NCBI RefSeq assembly: GCF_002086455.1
Contig: NZ_MVHC01000024.1
Span: 1-57,071, forward strand
Direction of reading: 5' to 3'
Source of the DNA: Mycolicibacter algericus DSM 45454
GTDB taxonomy: Bacteria; Actinomycetota; Actinomycetes; Mycobacteriales; Mycobacteriaceae
DNA length: 57,071 nt
The notes beneath the pieces are model-generated. The model was not told the DNA's origin. It did not search any database and saw nothing but the letters and a program-made list of their open reading frames with translations. This document shows positions 17,701-26,196 of the stretch, one piece after another. Both the position numbers and the translations under genes were made by a program. How positions within the stretch are numbered: position 1 is the first letter of the stretch; each line of letters begins with the position of its first letter.

Positions 17701-18039
17701 ATGGACGATACTGCGGCGGTGAAACTGCAGCCCTGGATCGCGACCGCCATGGCGCACACCGCACCGCAGGTGCCGATCACGACGCTGATCTGCGCATTCG
17801 CGGTGCTCACCTACTGCGCCCTGGGGGATCGTCCCGCCATTGTGTGCGGTGTCCTGGCCGCGGTGTGCGGCCCGGCCATCGAGATCGCGATCGCCGCGGC
17901 GGGCCAGTTTCGTTACGCCGCCGATTCCGACGCACTGCTCGGGGTGGCCCCGTGGCTGGTCCCGCTGTACTTCGCGTTCGGGATCGTCGCCGCGCTGATC
18001 GGCGAAATCACCGCTGCCACAAGGCGGACGACGCCCTAG
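17701..18039 (+). CDS. Small integral membrane protein
   Basis: 112 residues from ATG 17701 with three to four hydrophobic helices (ITTLICAFAVLTYCAL, AIVCGVLAAVCGPAIEIAIAAAG, LVPLYFAFGIVAALIGEI). No signal-peptide cleavage site and no known motif. The GPAIEIAI and PWLVPLY pattern loosely recalls small membrane proteins of the INSIG/DUF2878 kind, but this is not secure. It ends 12 bases before the nuclease gene and could be co-transcribed with it. Confidence 0.6.
   Translation: MDDTAAVKLQPWIATAMAHTAPQVPITTLICAFAVLTYCALGDRPAIVCGVLAAVCGPAIEIAIAAAGQFRYAADSDALLGVAPWLVPLYFAFGIVAALIGEITAATRRTTP
17705..17710 (-). promoter_or_regulatory. -10 box of a leaderless promoter (methyltransferase)
   Basis: TATCGT on the minus strand, seven bases before GTG 17697. 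It overlaps the first codons of the divergent gene at 17701. Confidence 0.4.
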
Positions 18040-18051
18040 GATCTACAGGCC

Positions 18052-19707
18052 ATGGAAGGGGTCACCCTCGGCGGCTATCACGCCCAGCAGTGCGCCCGCG
18101 TCACCCACAACCTGTTCTCCCCCGGCGACGTCGAGCCGGTGACTCCCTCACCGGAGCAGCTGGCATTGCGCGCGGCCGGCATCGCCTTTGAAGCGGCGAT
18201 CTTCGACGAGCTAGGCTCCCGCTACCGCGATTCGGGACGGCTGCTGGTGCTCGACGCCGACGCCGGCCGCAGCGAGCAGCAACAGGCCACCCGTGCGGCG
18301 ATGGAAGCCGGTGTCGACGTGATCGCCGGCGGGTGGTTGCCGGAGGTGAACGGCCGCGTCGGGAAGCCCGATGTGCTGATCCGTTACGGGAACGGCTACC
18401 TGCCCGTCGACATCAAGAACCACCGCACTGTAAGCAGCGCGAAAACCTTCGAAGTGCAGGTGTCGACACTGTCGGCGCCGGATCAGCTGCTCTCCTTCCC
18501 CGGTTACAGTGATCACGGCGCGCGCTGGCGTGACGACGTCATGCAACTGGCGCATTACACCCGGATGCTGCAGGAGCTGGGGTATCACCCGGGCCTGAAC
18601 CGCGGCGGCATCATCGGCAGCTCCGATCTCAGCGAGGTCGTCGGCGAGGAGCATGCCATCACCTGGTACGACCTCGACGCCGAAGCCATCCTCACCTACT
18701 CCGCCAGCGACCCCGAACACCGCAAGAAGCGCTCCGCTCTGCAACGCTACGACCATGAGTTCGCCTTCCGGCTGGACGTCGCGCGCGCCGCCGCGTCCGG
18801 GCGGGAACTGGTGCGGCCCTACCGGATCGTTGACTGCGATTCCTGTGATTGGGTCGACCACTGCGCCACCGTGGCCGGCGAGGACGACGCATCGTTCGCT
18901 CTCGAGACCGGCCACCTCAACGTCCGGGAGTGGCAGTACCTCTACCGGCACTGTGGCGACGGCACCACGTTGAGCGTCGCGCAGTTGGCCCGGGTCGACC
19001 CGGACCGCCACGCCGAGGAATTCCGCACCCAATCGGTGCGCACCCAGAAGCCTGAAGAGCGGCTGGCCAAAGCTGTTCGACGCGCCCGGATGAGCTGCGC
19101 CGGCATCGATTACGAGCAACACCGGCCAGGCCGCCCGACGGTGCCGTCCGCCGACATCGAGGTCGACTTCGACATCGAGTGGGATGCCGACTCCCGGATT
19201 TACCAGTGGGGTCTTCGCATCCGAGAGGGCCAGGACGACACCGCCGCGCACTACGACCCGGTGGTGTCGTTCGAGCCGCTCGACGAACACGGCGAAGCGC
19301 AGCTAGCTGATGAATTCGCTTCCCGCATATGGCAATTGCGCGATCGAGCTACGCGGGAGGGCAAATCGCTGGCCGTCTTCCACTGGCATCACGCCGAGCG
19401 GTCGAGGACCCGCAGGTTTCCCGCCGTCGTCGAAGCCCTCGACGGACTCACCCACGACCTGCATCAGTGGTTCGAGGCCGAGTACTTCGCGCGCACCTCA
19501 TCGTCAATCAAAAGCGTCGCCGGGTATTTCGGCTTCGAGTGGGACGTCGACGACGCAGGCGGGCTGGCGTCGCAGCTGGCGATCGACGTCGCCCGCGGGT
19601 GCGGGCCGGAGGCCGACATCGCCCGGCAGTGGTGCTTGCGATACAACGAGTGCGACGTCGCGGCCCAGGCGGCGATTCGCGACGGGTTGCGCCCCGGTCC
19701 CCGGTGA
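18052..19707 (+). CDS. TM0106-type RecB-like nuclease with Cas4-like cysteines
   Basis: 551 residues. The N-terminal half is a PD-(D/E)XK nuclease: Asp107 in GKPDVLI, then Asp120 and Lys122 in LPVDIKNHR. Four cysteines are arranged as in Cas4 and AddB: Cys14 near the N-terminus, and Cys262, Cys265 and Cys271 in CDSCDWVDHC after the nuclease core. They could hold a 4Fe-4S cluster. The C-terminal half (about residues 365-551) has a VDFDIEWDAD start and a CxxNECDV-like end typical of a DnaQ/RNase-H-like fold. The layout fits the TM0106 family, whose cellular role is not established. A TAGGAT box lies nine bases before the ATG. No cas genes are near. Confidence 0.8.
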   Translation: MEGVTLGGYHAQQCARVTHNLFSPGDVEPVTPSPEQLALRAAGIAFEAAIFDELGSRYRDSGRLLVLDADAGRSEQQQATRAAMEAGVDVIAGGWLPEVNGRVGKPDVLIRYGNGYLPVDIKNHRTVSSAKTFEVQVSTLSAPDQLLSFPGYSDHGARWRDDVMQLAHYTRMLQELGYHPGLNRGGIIGSSDLSEVVGEEHAITWYDLDAEAILTYSASDPEHRKKRSALQRYDHEFAFRLDVARAAASGRELVRPYRIVDCDSCDWVDHCATVAGEDDASFALETGHLNVREWQYLYRHCGDGTTLSVAQLARVDPDRHAEEFRTQSVRTQKPEERLAKAVRRARMSCAGIDYEQHRPGRPTVPSADIEVDFDIEWDADSRIYQWGLRIREGQDDTAAHYDPVVSFEPLDEHGEAQLADEFASRIWQLRDRATREGKSLAVFHWHHAERSRTRRFPAVVEALDGLTHDLHQWFEAEYFARTSSSIKSVAGYFGFEWDVDDAGGLASQLAIDVARGCGPEADIARQWCLRYNECDVAAQAAIRDGLRPGPR

Positions 19708-19713
19708 ACCGGC

Positions 19714-20106
19714 TCAGCTTCGCTGCACCGACGGGCAGATCTCAGCGTGCGCGGCGTCGACGACTCCGGTGGCGGTCGGCTTGGGAACCTGAAGGTAGAC
19801 CGAGACCTGTTCGACGATCAGGCTGGTCGGGTGCTTCGGGAACTCCAGGCAGGCGGTCCGCCCGGCGGCCAGCCGTGGCGCTTCGCTGCCGGGCGGGAAC
19901 TTCCCGCGGATGGCATTGAGGTAGGCCATCTCCCCCGCGTTCGGGTAGGTCGACTGTTGCTCGGCGCAGAGCAGGATATCGGCGCTGTTACCGCAGTAAT
20001 CCGGATCGCGGGGATTGAGCGGGTCAGCGTGGGCCGATGACGCGGCACCGACCAGTCCGGCCAGCGCGGTGGCGGCCAGGGCCGGCAGCAGCGTGGTTGC
20101 GTTCAC
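19714..20106 (-). CDS. Secreted DUF732 protein
   Basis: 130 residues from GTG 20106. A Sec signal peptide (about residues 1-27, ending SSAHA) leads into a small mature protein with four cysteines (DYCG, LLCAEQ, TACLEF, EICPS), as usual for the mycobacterial DUF732 family of small exported helical proteins. AGAAAGG lies 12 bases upstream and a TAGCGT box about 40 bases upstream. It is convergent with the nuclease gene. The function of the family is unknown. Confidence 0.8.
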   Translation of the reverse strand: MNATTLLPALAATALAGLVGAASSAHADPLNPRDPDYCGNSADILLCAEQQSTYPNAGEMAYLNAIRGKFPPGSEAPRLAAGRTACLEFPKHPTSLIVEQVSVYLQVPKPTATGVVDAAHAEICPSVQRS

Positions 20107-20218
20107 GTCCAGCGCCTTTCTGTTCTCGCCGCTGACGCTAGCAGTTGTCGCGCCGCCGCCGGGAGGACTTCGCGATCCTGCGATCGGGACCGGTCATCGC
20201 CGATCCCGGCGCTCGCCG

Positions 20219-20224
20219 TAGCAT
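20219..20224 (+). promoter_or_regulatory. -10 box of a leaderless promoter (DUF732 gene)
   Basis: TAGCAT ends seven bases before ATG 20232. Confidence 0.4.
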
Positions 20225-20231
20225 CGCCATC

Positions 20232-20555
20232 ATGAGTTGGGTCGCCCGGTTCACCGCGCCGCTGACCGCGTGCTGCGTCTCGGCGGTGGCCCTGGTAGGG
20301 GCGTGGATAGTCCCTGCCCCGGCCAACGCCGACGACAGCGGCTTCATGAAATACCTCAACAGCCACGGCTACACCGCCCGCTACGCCGGCGACGAACCGA
20401 TCTCCGAGCCGAGCGTGCGCGCACTCGGGCACATGATCTGCGAGAACCTGCGCGTCGGCAGGAGCGTCGCGGTCCAGGCGCCGAATTACCCGGCGTGGCC
20501 GCAGTTCACCCTCATCGCCGAGGCCGCCCAGCACGAGCTGTGCCCGGGCCTGTAG
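20232..20555 (+). CDS. Secreted DUF732 protein
   Basis: 107 residues from ATG 20232. The signal peptide (about residues 1-34, ending APANA) is followed by the core DUF732 sequence FMKYLNSHGYTARYAGDEP, a conserved Cys in HMICENL and a final Cys in HELCPGL. It is the second DUF732 gene within 500 bases, divergent from the first. The two are only distantly similar, so this is probably not a recent duplication. Confidence 0.85.
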   Translation: MSWVARFTAPLTACCVSAVALVGAWIVPAPANADDSGFMKYLNSHGYTARYAGDEPISEPSVRALGHMICENLRVGRSVAVQAPNYPAWPQFTLIAEAAQHELCPGL

Positions 20556-20612
20556 ACAACGCGGGAGCCCGGCCCGGGTGTCAGTCGGGCGCGCCGGGGG
20601 TAATTCGGTGCC

Positions 20613-21636
20613 ATGAGGTTGCGCAGGAGCCAGGTCGGCGCCACCGGATTCCGCCGGGTCGGACGGGGCCGCGGCTTTTCCTACACCGACGGCAATGAGC
20701 CGGTCGACGACCCGGCGGTACTCGCTCGGATCAAGGAACTGGCCATCCCCCCGGCCTGGCGGAACGTGTGGATCTGCCCTTACCCCAACGGCCACATCCA
20801 GGCCGTGGGAACCGATGCCGCCGGGCGCCGGCAATATCTGTACCACCAGCAGTGGCAGGCAGAGCGAGCCGAAGAGAAGTACGACCGGGTGCTGAACCTG
20901 GCCAGGATGCTGCCGCAGTGGCGCGCCGATCTGCTGGCCGACCTGGGCGGCCGCGGGCTGAATCGCGGCCGCGTGCTGGCCCTCGCCCAGCAACTGATCG
21001 ACCGGGGTTATTTCCGGGCCGGCGGCGAGGAATACACCCAGGAGAACGGCAGCTTCGGACTGGCCACGCTGCTGCGCGACCACGTCCGGATACGCAGCGA
21101 CTGCGTGGACTTCGACTACCCGGCCAAAAGCGGCGTACGGCGGACGGTGTCGGTCGACGATCCGCTGGTGGTGCGGGCGGTGCGCGCGTTGTTGCGCGCC
21201 CCCACCGACATTCCCCGGTTATTGGTGTACCGCACGCCCGAGGGCTGGTGCGAGGTGCGCGCCGACGACCTCAACGAGCGGTTCCGGGAACTCACCGATG
21301 TGCAGTTCAGCGTCAAGGATCTTCGGACCTGGCATGGCACCGTGCTGGCAGCCGAGAACTTCGCCGCTGCCCGCGAGCCGACATCGAAAACCGTTCGCCG
21401 AAGGGAGATCGCCGCGGTAATGCGTTGCGTCTCCGAGGAGTTGGGTAACACGCCGGCGGTCGCCCGTGGTTCCTACGTGGATCCGCGGGTGGTGGACGCC
21501 TACGAGCAGGGCATGACCATCCGTGCGGCGCTGAACCGGGTGCCCCCCCCCCCGCGGGAAGGAGTCCGCCCGCCGGGTCGCCGCGGAGAACGCGACCGCC
21601 CGATTGATCCGGCGTATCGACCGGGCACGGCGCTGA
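20613..21636 (+). CDS. Type IB DNA topoisomerase, frameshifted at a C tract near its 3' end
   Basis: Bacterial TopIB relaxes supercoils through a 3'-phosphotyrosyl bond. Visible features are the N-terminal domain (GRGFSYTDGNEPVDDP, IPPAWRNVWICPYPNGHIQAVG), the KDLRTWHGT active-site segment and the catalytic Tyr288 in GSYVDPRVVDAYEQG. As sequenced, a run of 11 C (21543-21553) throws the frame so that translation would run to 21758 and overlap the next gene by 80 bases with unnatural Pro/Arg-rich sequence. With 10 C the protein ends KESARRVAAENATARL...RRIDRARR at 21636, a plausible TopIB tail that leaves 42 bases before the next start. I give the corrected end. The tract may be a sequencing error, a lesion, or a slippage site. 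Confidence 0.85.
21543..21553 (+). repeat. 11-base C homopolymer in the topoisomerase IB gene
   Basis: The longest mononucleotide run I noticed in the window; 10 C would restore the expected reading frame. Confidence 0.8.
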
Positions 21637-21666
21637 ATTGCACCGCTGGTTGCGGCCTCCGGCGGT

Positions 21667-21672
21667 TAGGAT
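21667..21672 (+). promoter_or_regulatory. -10 box of a leaderless promoter (LLM oxidoreductase operon)
   Basis: TAGGAT ends six bases before ATG 21679, the first gene of a three-gene unit. Confidence 0.4.
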
Positions 21673-21678
21673 CGATTG

Positions 21679-22470
21679 ATGCGTCACGCGATCCACGTGC
21701 CCCTGTTCGGCACGCTGGCCGACCCGCGCGCGATCGCCGATATCGCCTGCGCCGCTGAGCAGAACGGGTGGGACGCGCTGTTCGTATGGGATCACGTCCT
21801 GAGTCCGGTTGCCGGTGAATGGGATATCGCCGACCCCTGGATCACGCTGGCCGCGGCGGCGACGTCGACCGAGCGCATCAGGATGGGCCCGATGGTGACC
21901 CCGCTGCCCCGCCGCCGGGTGGTCAACGTGGCCCGCGAGACCGTCACCCTGGACCGGCTCAGCGGTGGCCGGCTGATTCTGGGCCTGGGCACCGGCCGCG
22001 ACGTCTGGCGCGAGTATTCGGCCTTCGGCGACAACGGTGACCCGCGCCGGCTGGCCCGCGTCCTCGACGAGGCCACCGCGGTGCTGACCGCGTTGTGGGC
22101 CGGTGAAACGGTGACCCACCGCGGCGAGGTCATCGTGGACGGTATTCGCCTCAATCCGGGTCCGGTCCAACGGCCGCGAATACCGATGTGGTTCGGCACC
22201 AATCGAACCAGTGGCGCGCCGATCGAGCGCGCCGCCCGCTATGACGGCATCTTTCCGCTGGGCATGGATCCCGACGGGATCGCCCGCATCGCCGAGACGG
22301 TTGCGGCCGCCCGCGGCGGTCTGGCCGACTTCGACATCGCGGTGGCCGCCGGCCCGGGCGCCGATCTCGATCGACTGCGCGCCCTCGGCGCCACCTGGGC
22401 GGTGCGGGAGTTCTGGCCGGGCGACCGTCCCGACAAGATCCTGCGGGTCATCGAGCGGTGCGCCCCGTGA
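21679..22470 (+). CDS. LLM-class (luciferase-like) flavin-dependent oxidoreductase
   Basis: 263 residues, single TIM-barrel domain of the luciferase-like monooxygenase family, which uses FMN or F420. Family marks are WDALFVWDHV, DPWITLAAAAT, RIRMGPMVTPLPRRR, ARETVTLDRLSGGRLILGLG and RPRIPMWFGT. Members in mycobacteria are often F420-dependent, but the cofactor cannot be settled from sequence. It is the first gene of an operon with guanine deaminase 18 bases downstream. ATG 21679 is preferred to TTG 21676. It is shorter than most F420 dehydrogenases (about 330 residues), matching the compact LLM subgroup. Confidence 0.85.
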   Translation: MRHAIHVPLFGTLADPRAIADIACAAEQNGWDALFVWDHVLSPVAGEWDIADPWITLAAAATSTERIRMGPMVTPLPRRRVVNVARETVTLDRLSGGRLILGLGTGRDVWREYSAFGDNGDPRRLARVLDEATAVLTALWAGETVTHRGEVIVDGIRLNPGPVQRPRIPMWFGTNRTSGAPIERAARYDGIFPLGMDPDGIARIAETVAAARGGLADFDIAVAAGPGADLDRLRALGATWAVREFWPGDRPDKILRVIERCAP

Positions 22471-22488
22471 GCAGCTGAGGAGGCCGGC

Positions 22489-23748
22489 GTGCAGATCCAT
22501 CGCGGCAACATCGTGTTCACCCCGACGCCGCAGGATTTCGTCACGCTCGCCGATGGTTACGTCATCGTCGGCGACGACGGTGTCATCGCCGACTGCGTTG
22601 CCGAACTGCCGGACCGGTACGCCGGTGCGCCGGTCACCGATCACGGCGACCGACTGATGCTGCCGGGTTTCACCGATGCGCATGTGCACGCCTGCCAACT
22701 GCCGATCACCGGATTGCAGGGCAGCACCGAACTGATCGACTGGCTGCACACGCTGACCTTCCCCCAAGAGGCCGCGTTGCGTGACGCGGTCTACGCGGAC
22801 GCCGTCTACGGTGAGTTCGTCGAATGCCTGCTGCGCAACGGCATCACCAGTTCGATCGTGATGGGCACGATCCACGCCGACAGCACCGGCATTCTCGTCG
22901 ACAAGCTCATCGCGGCGGGACTGCGATCGTGTGTGGCCAAGGTGTCCCGGGACCGCAACGCACCGGCTGACTCCCGCGTGGACACCGCGCAGGAGATCGC
23001 CGACTCCCGAGCTTTCATCGAGCAGACTCTGCCCAAATCGCCGCTGATCACTCCGGCCATCGGCCCCAGTGTGGCCATGGTCTGCTCGCGCGAGCTGATG
23101 GCGGGGCTGGCGCAGCAGGCCCGCGAGTTCGGCATCCCGTGTCACATGCATCTAGCGGAGAACCCCACGGAGATCGAGATGACCCTGCAGATGCACCCGG
23201 ACAGCGCCGACTTCGTCGACATCTACCAGCGCGCAGGCCTGATGGGCACGGCCGACACCGTGGTGGCCCATGCGATTCATCTCAACGACCGCGAAAAGCG
23301 GGTGCTGCGTGACACCGGCATCCTGGTCGCGCACTGCCCCCACTCGAACCTGAACCTGCTCAGTGGGGTGATGCCGCTGGCCGACTACCACGACACGGGT
23401 GTCCATGTCGGGCTCGGCAGCGACGTCGCGGCCGGGCATGCGCTCAACATGTTTCAAAACATCGTCGGCGCAATCCAATCCGGCGCCGTGAGCTATCTGG
23501 CCGAGCGCACGACACGGCCGGTGCGGGCCGCCGAGGCGTTCTACTGCGCGACCAAGGGCGGTGGCGGATTCTTCGGCAAGACCGGCAGTTTCGAACCGGG
23601 TTACGCGTTCGACGCGCTCGTCGTCGATGACTCGATGTGGCCGCGGTTCAAGCCCATGACGCTGGCGCAGCGTGTCGAGAAGCTCATCTACTGCGGCGAT
23701 GACCGCAACATCGAACGCGTCTACGTCTACGGTCGGCAGGTGAGATGA
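22489..23748 (+). CDS. guaD: Guanine deaminase (amidohydrolase family)
   Basis: 419-residue zinc amidohydrolase that should convert guanine to xanthine in purine salvage. The metal-binding and substrate motifs of guanine deaminases are in order: PGFTDAHVHACQLP, LHTLTFPQEA, SRDRNAPADSR, MHLAENPTEIE, VVAHAIHLND, AHCPHSNLNLLSG and VGLGSDVAAG. The GTG start at 22489 is preceded by GAGGAGG six bases away. It sits between an LLM oxidoreductase and a malic enzyme, with spacings of 18 and 13 bases; this combination is not a known pathway unit. A related aminohydrolase specificity remains possible. Confidence 0.8.
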   Translation: MQIHRGNIVFTPTPQDFVTLADGYVIVGDDGVIADCVAELPDRYAGAPVTDHGDRLMLPGFTDAHVHACQLPITGLQGSTELIDWLHTLTFPQEAALRDAVYADAVYGEFVECLLRNGITSSIVMGTIHADSTGILVDKLIAAGLRSCVAKVSRDRNAPADSRVDTAQEIADSRAFIEQTLPKSPLITPAIGPSVAMVCSRELMAGLAQQAREFGIPCHMHLAENPTEIEMTLQMHPDSADFVDIYQRAGLMGTADTVVAHAIHLNDREKRVLRDTGILVAHCPHSNLNLLSGVMPLADYHDTGVHVGLGSDVAAGHALNMFQNIVGAIQSGAVSYLAERTTRPVRAAEAFYCATKGGGGFFGKTGSFEPGYAFDALVVDDSMWPRFKPMTLAQRVEKLIYCGDDRNIERVYVYGRQVR

Positions 23749-23761
23749 GGGAGGTGACGCG

Positions 23762-25405
23762 GTGACACCGCAACAGCGCCGCGGTCAGGATCTGCTCTTC
23801 GATGCCCTGACCACCAAGGGGACCGCATTCAACCACGAGGAGCGTCGTGAGCACGGCCTGCTGGGACTGCTGCCCGTCGCGGTGAAAACCATTGCCGAAC
23901 AGGCCGCCCACACCTACACCGAGTTCTCCACCCGCCGTGACGATCTGGACAAGCACATCTATCTGCGGGCGCTGCAGGACCGTAACGAGACGTTGTTCTA
24001 TCGACTGCTCAGTGAACACATCGAGGAGATGCTGCCGATCGTCTACACTCCGACGGTCGGCGAGGCCTGTCGGCAGTTCAGCGAGATCTACCGGCGACCG
24101 CGCGGGTTGTTCGTGTCGTATCCGGATCGGCAACAGCTACGGGAGGTGTTGCGCAACCGGCGAGAGCAGCAGATCGACGTCATCGTCGTCACCGACGGCC
24201 AGCGCATTCTCGGCCTGGGCGATCAGGGCATCGGCGGCATGGGCATCCCGATCGGCAAGCTCTCGCTGTACACCCTGATCGGTGGCATCGCGCCTGCCCG
24301 CACCTTGCCGATCATCCTCGATGTCGGCACCGATAACGTCGAATTGCTCGACGATCCGCAGTATCTCGGCTGGCGCCATCGCCGCATCAGCGACGAGGAG
24401 TACTACGCGTTCGTCGATGACTTCGTCGCGGTGGTACGCGAGGAACTGCCCGATGTGCTGCTGCAGTGGGAGGATTTCGCCACCACGCATGCACTTCCGC
24501 TGTTGGAGCGCTACCGCAACCGGTTGCTGACGTTCAACGACGATATCCAGGGCACCGCCGCGGTCGCCCTCGGCGCGCTGCACGGCGCCGTCCGGGCCGC
24601 CGACCGGCCGCTGTCGCGGCAGCAGGTGGTGATGTTCGGTGCCGGTTCGGCAGGCATCGGCGTGCTGGAGATGATCCGCCAGGAGATGGTGGCGGAAGGG
24701 CTGACCGATGCGCAAGCCGCCGAACGGATCTGGGCCATCGATGTCGAGGGGCTGCTGACCGACGAACGCACCGATCTGTCCGACAGCCAGCGCCGGTTCG
24801 CGCAGCCCGCTTCCCGCCTGGCGGGCTGGGAGGGCCGGGGCCTGGCCGATGTGGTGCGCCACGTCGACGTGGGGATCCTGTTGGGGCTGTCGACGGCGGC
24901 CGGGGCCTTCAACGAGGACATCGTGCGCACGCTGGCGGCCAAGACCGACCACCCGATCATCTTCCCGCTGTCCAATCCGACGAGCCGCGCCGAGGCGCAC
25001 CCCGCTGAGCTCGACGCGTGGACCGACGGACGCGCACTGATCGCGACTGGTTCGCCGTTCGCCCCGGTGCGCCGCGGCGGGCGGACCCGCCACGTCGCCC
25101 AGTGCAACAACGTCTACATCTTCCCGGCGATCGGGCTGGCGGTGACCGCGGCGCGGGCGACCCGCGTCACCGACGCCATGTTGCGGGCGGCGGCCACCAC
25201 CCTCGGCGACACTTCCCCGGCGCTGTCCGACCCCGACCAGCCGCTGTTGCCGTCCTTCGCGGATCTGCCGGAGATCACCACCCGCATCGCGACCGCCGTG
25301 GCGGTCCAGGCGGTGCGCGACGGGGTCGCGCCGGAGGCCTCCGACGACGAGCTCGCAGCCGCCGTCCGACGGACCCGCTGGGCACCGGAGTATGCGACTC
25401 GCTAG
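23762..25405 (+). CDS. NAD(P)-dependent malic enzyme
   Basis: 547 residues; oxidatively decarboxylates malate to pyruvate. Motifs seen are the active-site VYTPTVGEAC with catalytic Tyr, the GDQGIGGMGIPIGKLSLYT stretch with catalytic Lys, metal-binding LQWEDFA and FNDDIQGTAAV, the nucleotide-binding GAGSAGIG, and IFPLSNPTSRAEA. It belongs to the large bacterial/eukaryotic SfcA type (M. tuberculosis Mez is 548 residues) but differs clearly from Mez in the N-terminus, so orthology is not claimed. GGGAGG lies just before the GTG start. It is the third gene of the operon with guaD. Confidence 0.9.
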   Translation: MTPQQRRGQDLLFDALTTKGTAFNHEERREHGLLGLLPVAVKTIAEQAAHTYTEFSTRRDDLDKHIYLRALQDRNETLFYRLLSEHIEEMLPIVYTPTVGEACRQFSEIYRRPRGLFVSYPDRQQLREVLRNRREQQIDVIVVTDGQRILGLGDQGIGGMGIPIGKLSLYTLIGGIAPARTLPIILDVGTDNVELLDDPQYLGWRHRRISDEEYYAFVDDFVAVVREELPDVLLQWEDFATTHALPLLERYRNRLLTFNDDIQGTAAVALGALHGAVRAADRPLSRQQVVMFGAGSAGIGVLEMIRQEMVAEGLTDAQAAERIWAIDVEGLLTDERTDLSDSQRRFAQPASRLAGWEGRGLADVVRHVDVGILLGLSTAAGAFNEDIVRTLAAKTDHPIIFPLSNPTSRAEAHPAELDAWTDGRALIATGSPFAPVRRGGRTRHVAQCNNVYIFPAIGLAVTAARATRVTDAMLRAAATTLGDTSPALSDPDQPLLPSFADLPEITTRIATAVAVQAVRDGVAPEASDDELAAAVRRTRWAPEYATR

Positions 25406-25447
25406 CCGAGCTGGGCCACCGTCCTGCAATATGCGAGGTCAGTTCAC

Positions 25448-25453
25448 TAAAGT
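25448..25453 (+). promoter_or_regulatory. -10 box of a leaderless promoter (secreted M15-like protein)
   Basis: TAAAGT ends seven bases before GTG 25461 and decides that start over ATG 25431. Confidence 0.4.
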
Positions 25454-25460
25454 GCTCGGG

Positions 25461-26141
25461 GTGGATAGAGGGAAGATCGCCCGGCGATGTGGTCGCGGCC
25501 TCGCCATCGTGGCGTCGCTGGCGGTTTCCGCCGCCCTCATCCAGGCCCAGGGAACCCAGGATGCGGCGCCGAGACCCACCGAGACCGCCGAAGCGGCCCC
25601 GGCGCCCGCTCCGCCGCCGCCCGCCGGCAAGATCCGCCTCGCCGACCCCGCCGAAGCCGCCGCGCTGGCCGCCAACGTGCCGATGCCGACCGAAGGCCAG
25701 CAGTTCACCTTCCCGCTGCCCGCCGGCGTGGCCCCGGAGAACGGGCTGCAAGTCAAGACCATCTGGGCCGCCCGCACCATCGGCGTGCTGTTCCAGGAGA
25801 TCAAGACCATCTACGGGTACCGGCAGGACCCGCTGCGATGGCATCCCGACGGGCTGGCCATCGACGTGATGATCCCGAACTATCACAGCGACGCCGGCAT
25901 CCTGCTCGGCGATCAGATCGCCGGCTACGCCCTGGCCAACGCCAAGCGCTGGGGTGTCAACCATGTGATCTGGCGGCAGAAGATCTACCCGGGCGTCGGA
26001 GGCGGGAACTGGACGTCGGATTACGGCAACGAGACCGCCAACCACTACGACCACGTCCACATCGCCACCAACGGCGGCGGCTACCCGACCGGGCAGGAGA
26101 CGTACTTCATCACCTCGATGACGCCCGCGCCGCCCGACTGA
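25461..26141 (+). CDS. Secreted protein with ARB-07466-like (LAS-type peptidase-like) C-terminal domain
   Basis: 226 residues. A signal peptide (MDRGKIARRCGRGLAIVASL...) is followed by an Ala/Pro linker and a C-terminal domain (about residues 90-226). Conserved features are the GLQVKTIWAARTIGVLFQEI opening, the metal-type residues in LRWHPDGLAIDVMIP and the HYDHVHIA motif. The same domain occurs in many mycobacterial secreted hypothetical proteins and is distantly related to M15/LAS peptidases, so a cell-wall peptidase role is possible but unproven. Start choice rests on the leaderless promoter pattern. A hairpin without a T run follows. Confidence 0.75.
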   Translation: MDRGKIARRCGRGLAIVASLAVSAALIQAQGTQDAAPRPTETAEAAPAPAPPPPAGKIRLADPAEAAALAANVPMPTEGQQFTFPLPAGVAPENGLQVKTIWAARTIGVLFQEIKTIYGYRQDPLRWHPDGLAIDVMIPNYHSDAGILLGDQIAGYALANAKRWGVNHVIWRQKIYPGVGGGNWTSDYGNETANHYDHVHIATNGGGYPTGQETYFITSMTPAPPD

Positions 26142-26144
26142 GAG

Positions 26145-26171
26145 CCGGGGCGTTCACGGGTGTCGCCCCGG
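26145..26171. terminator. Possible hairpin between convergent genes
   Basis: Eight-base stem CCGGGGCG / CGCCCCGG with an 11-base loop and no T run, located between the convergent secreted-protein and helicase genes. Confidence 0.3.
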
Positions 26172-26196
26172 GCGGGTCGGGCGGTGTTGCCGCCGG

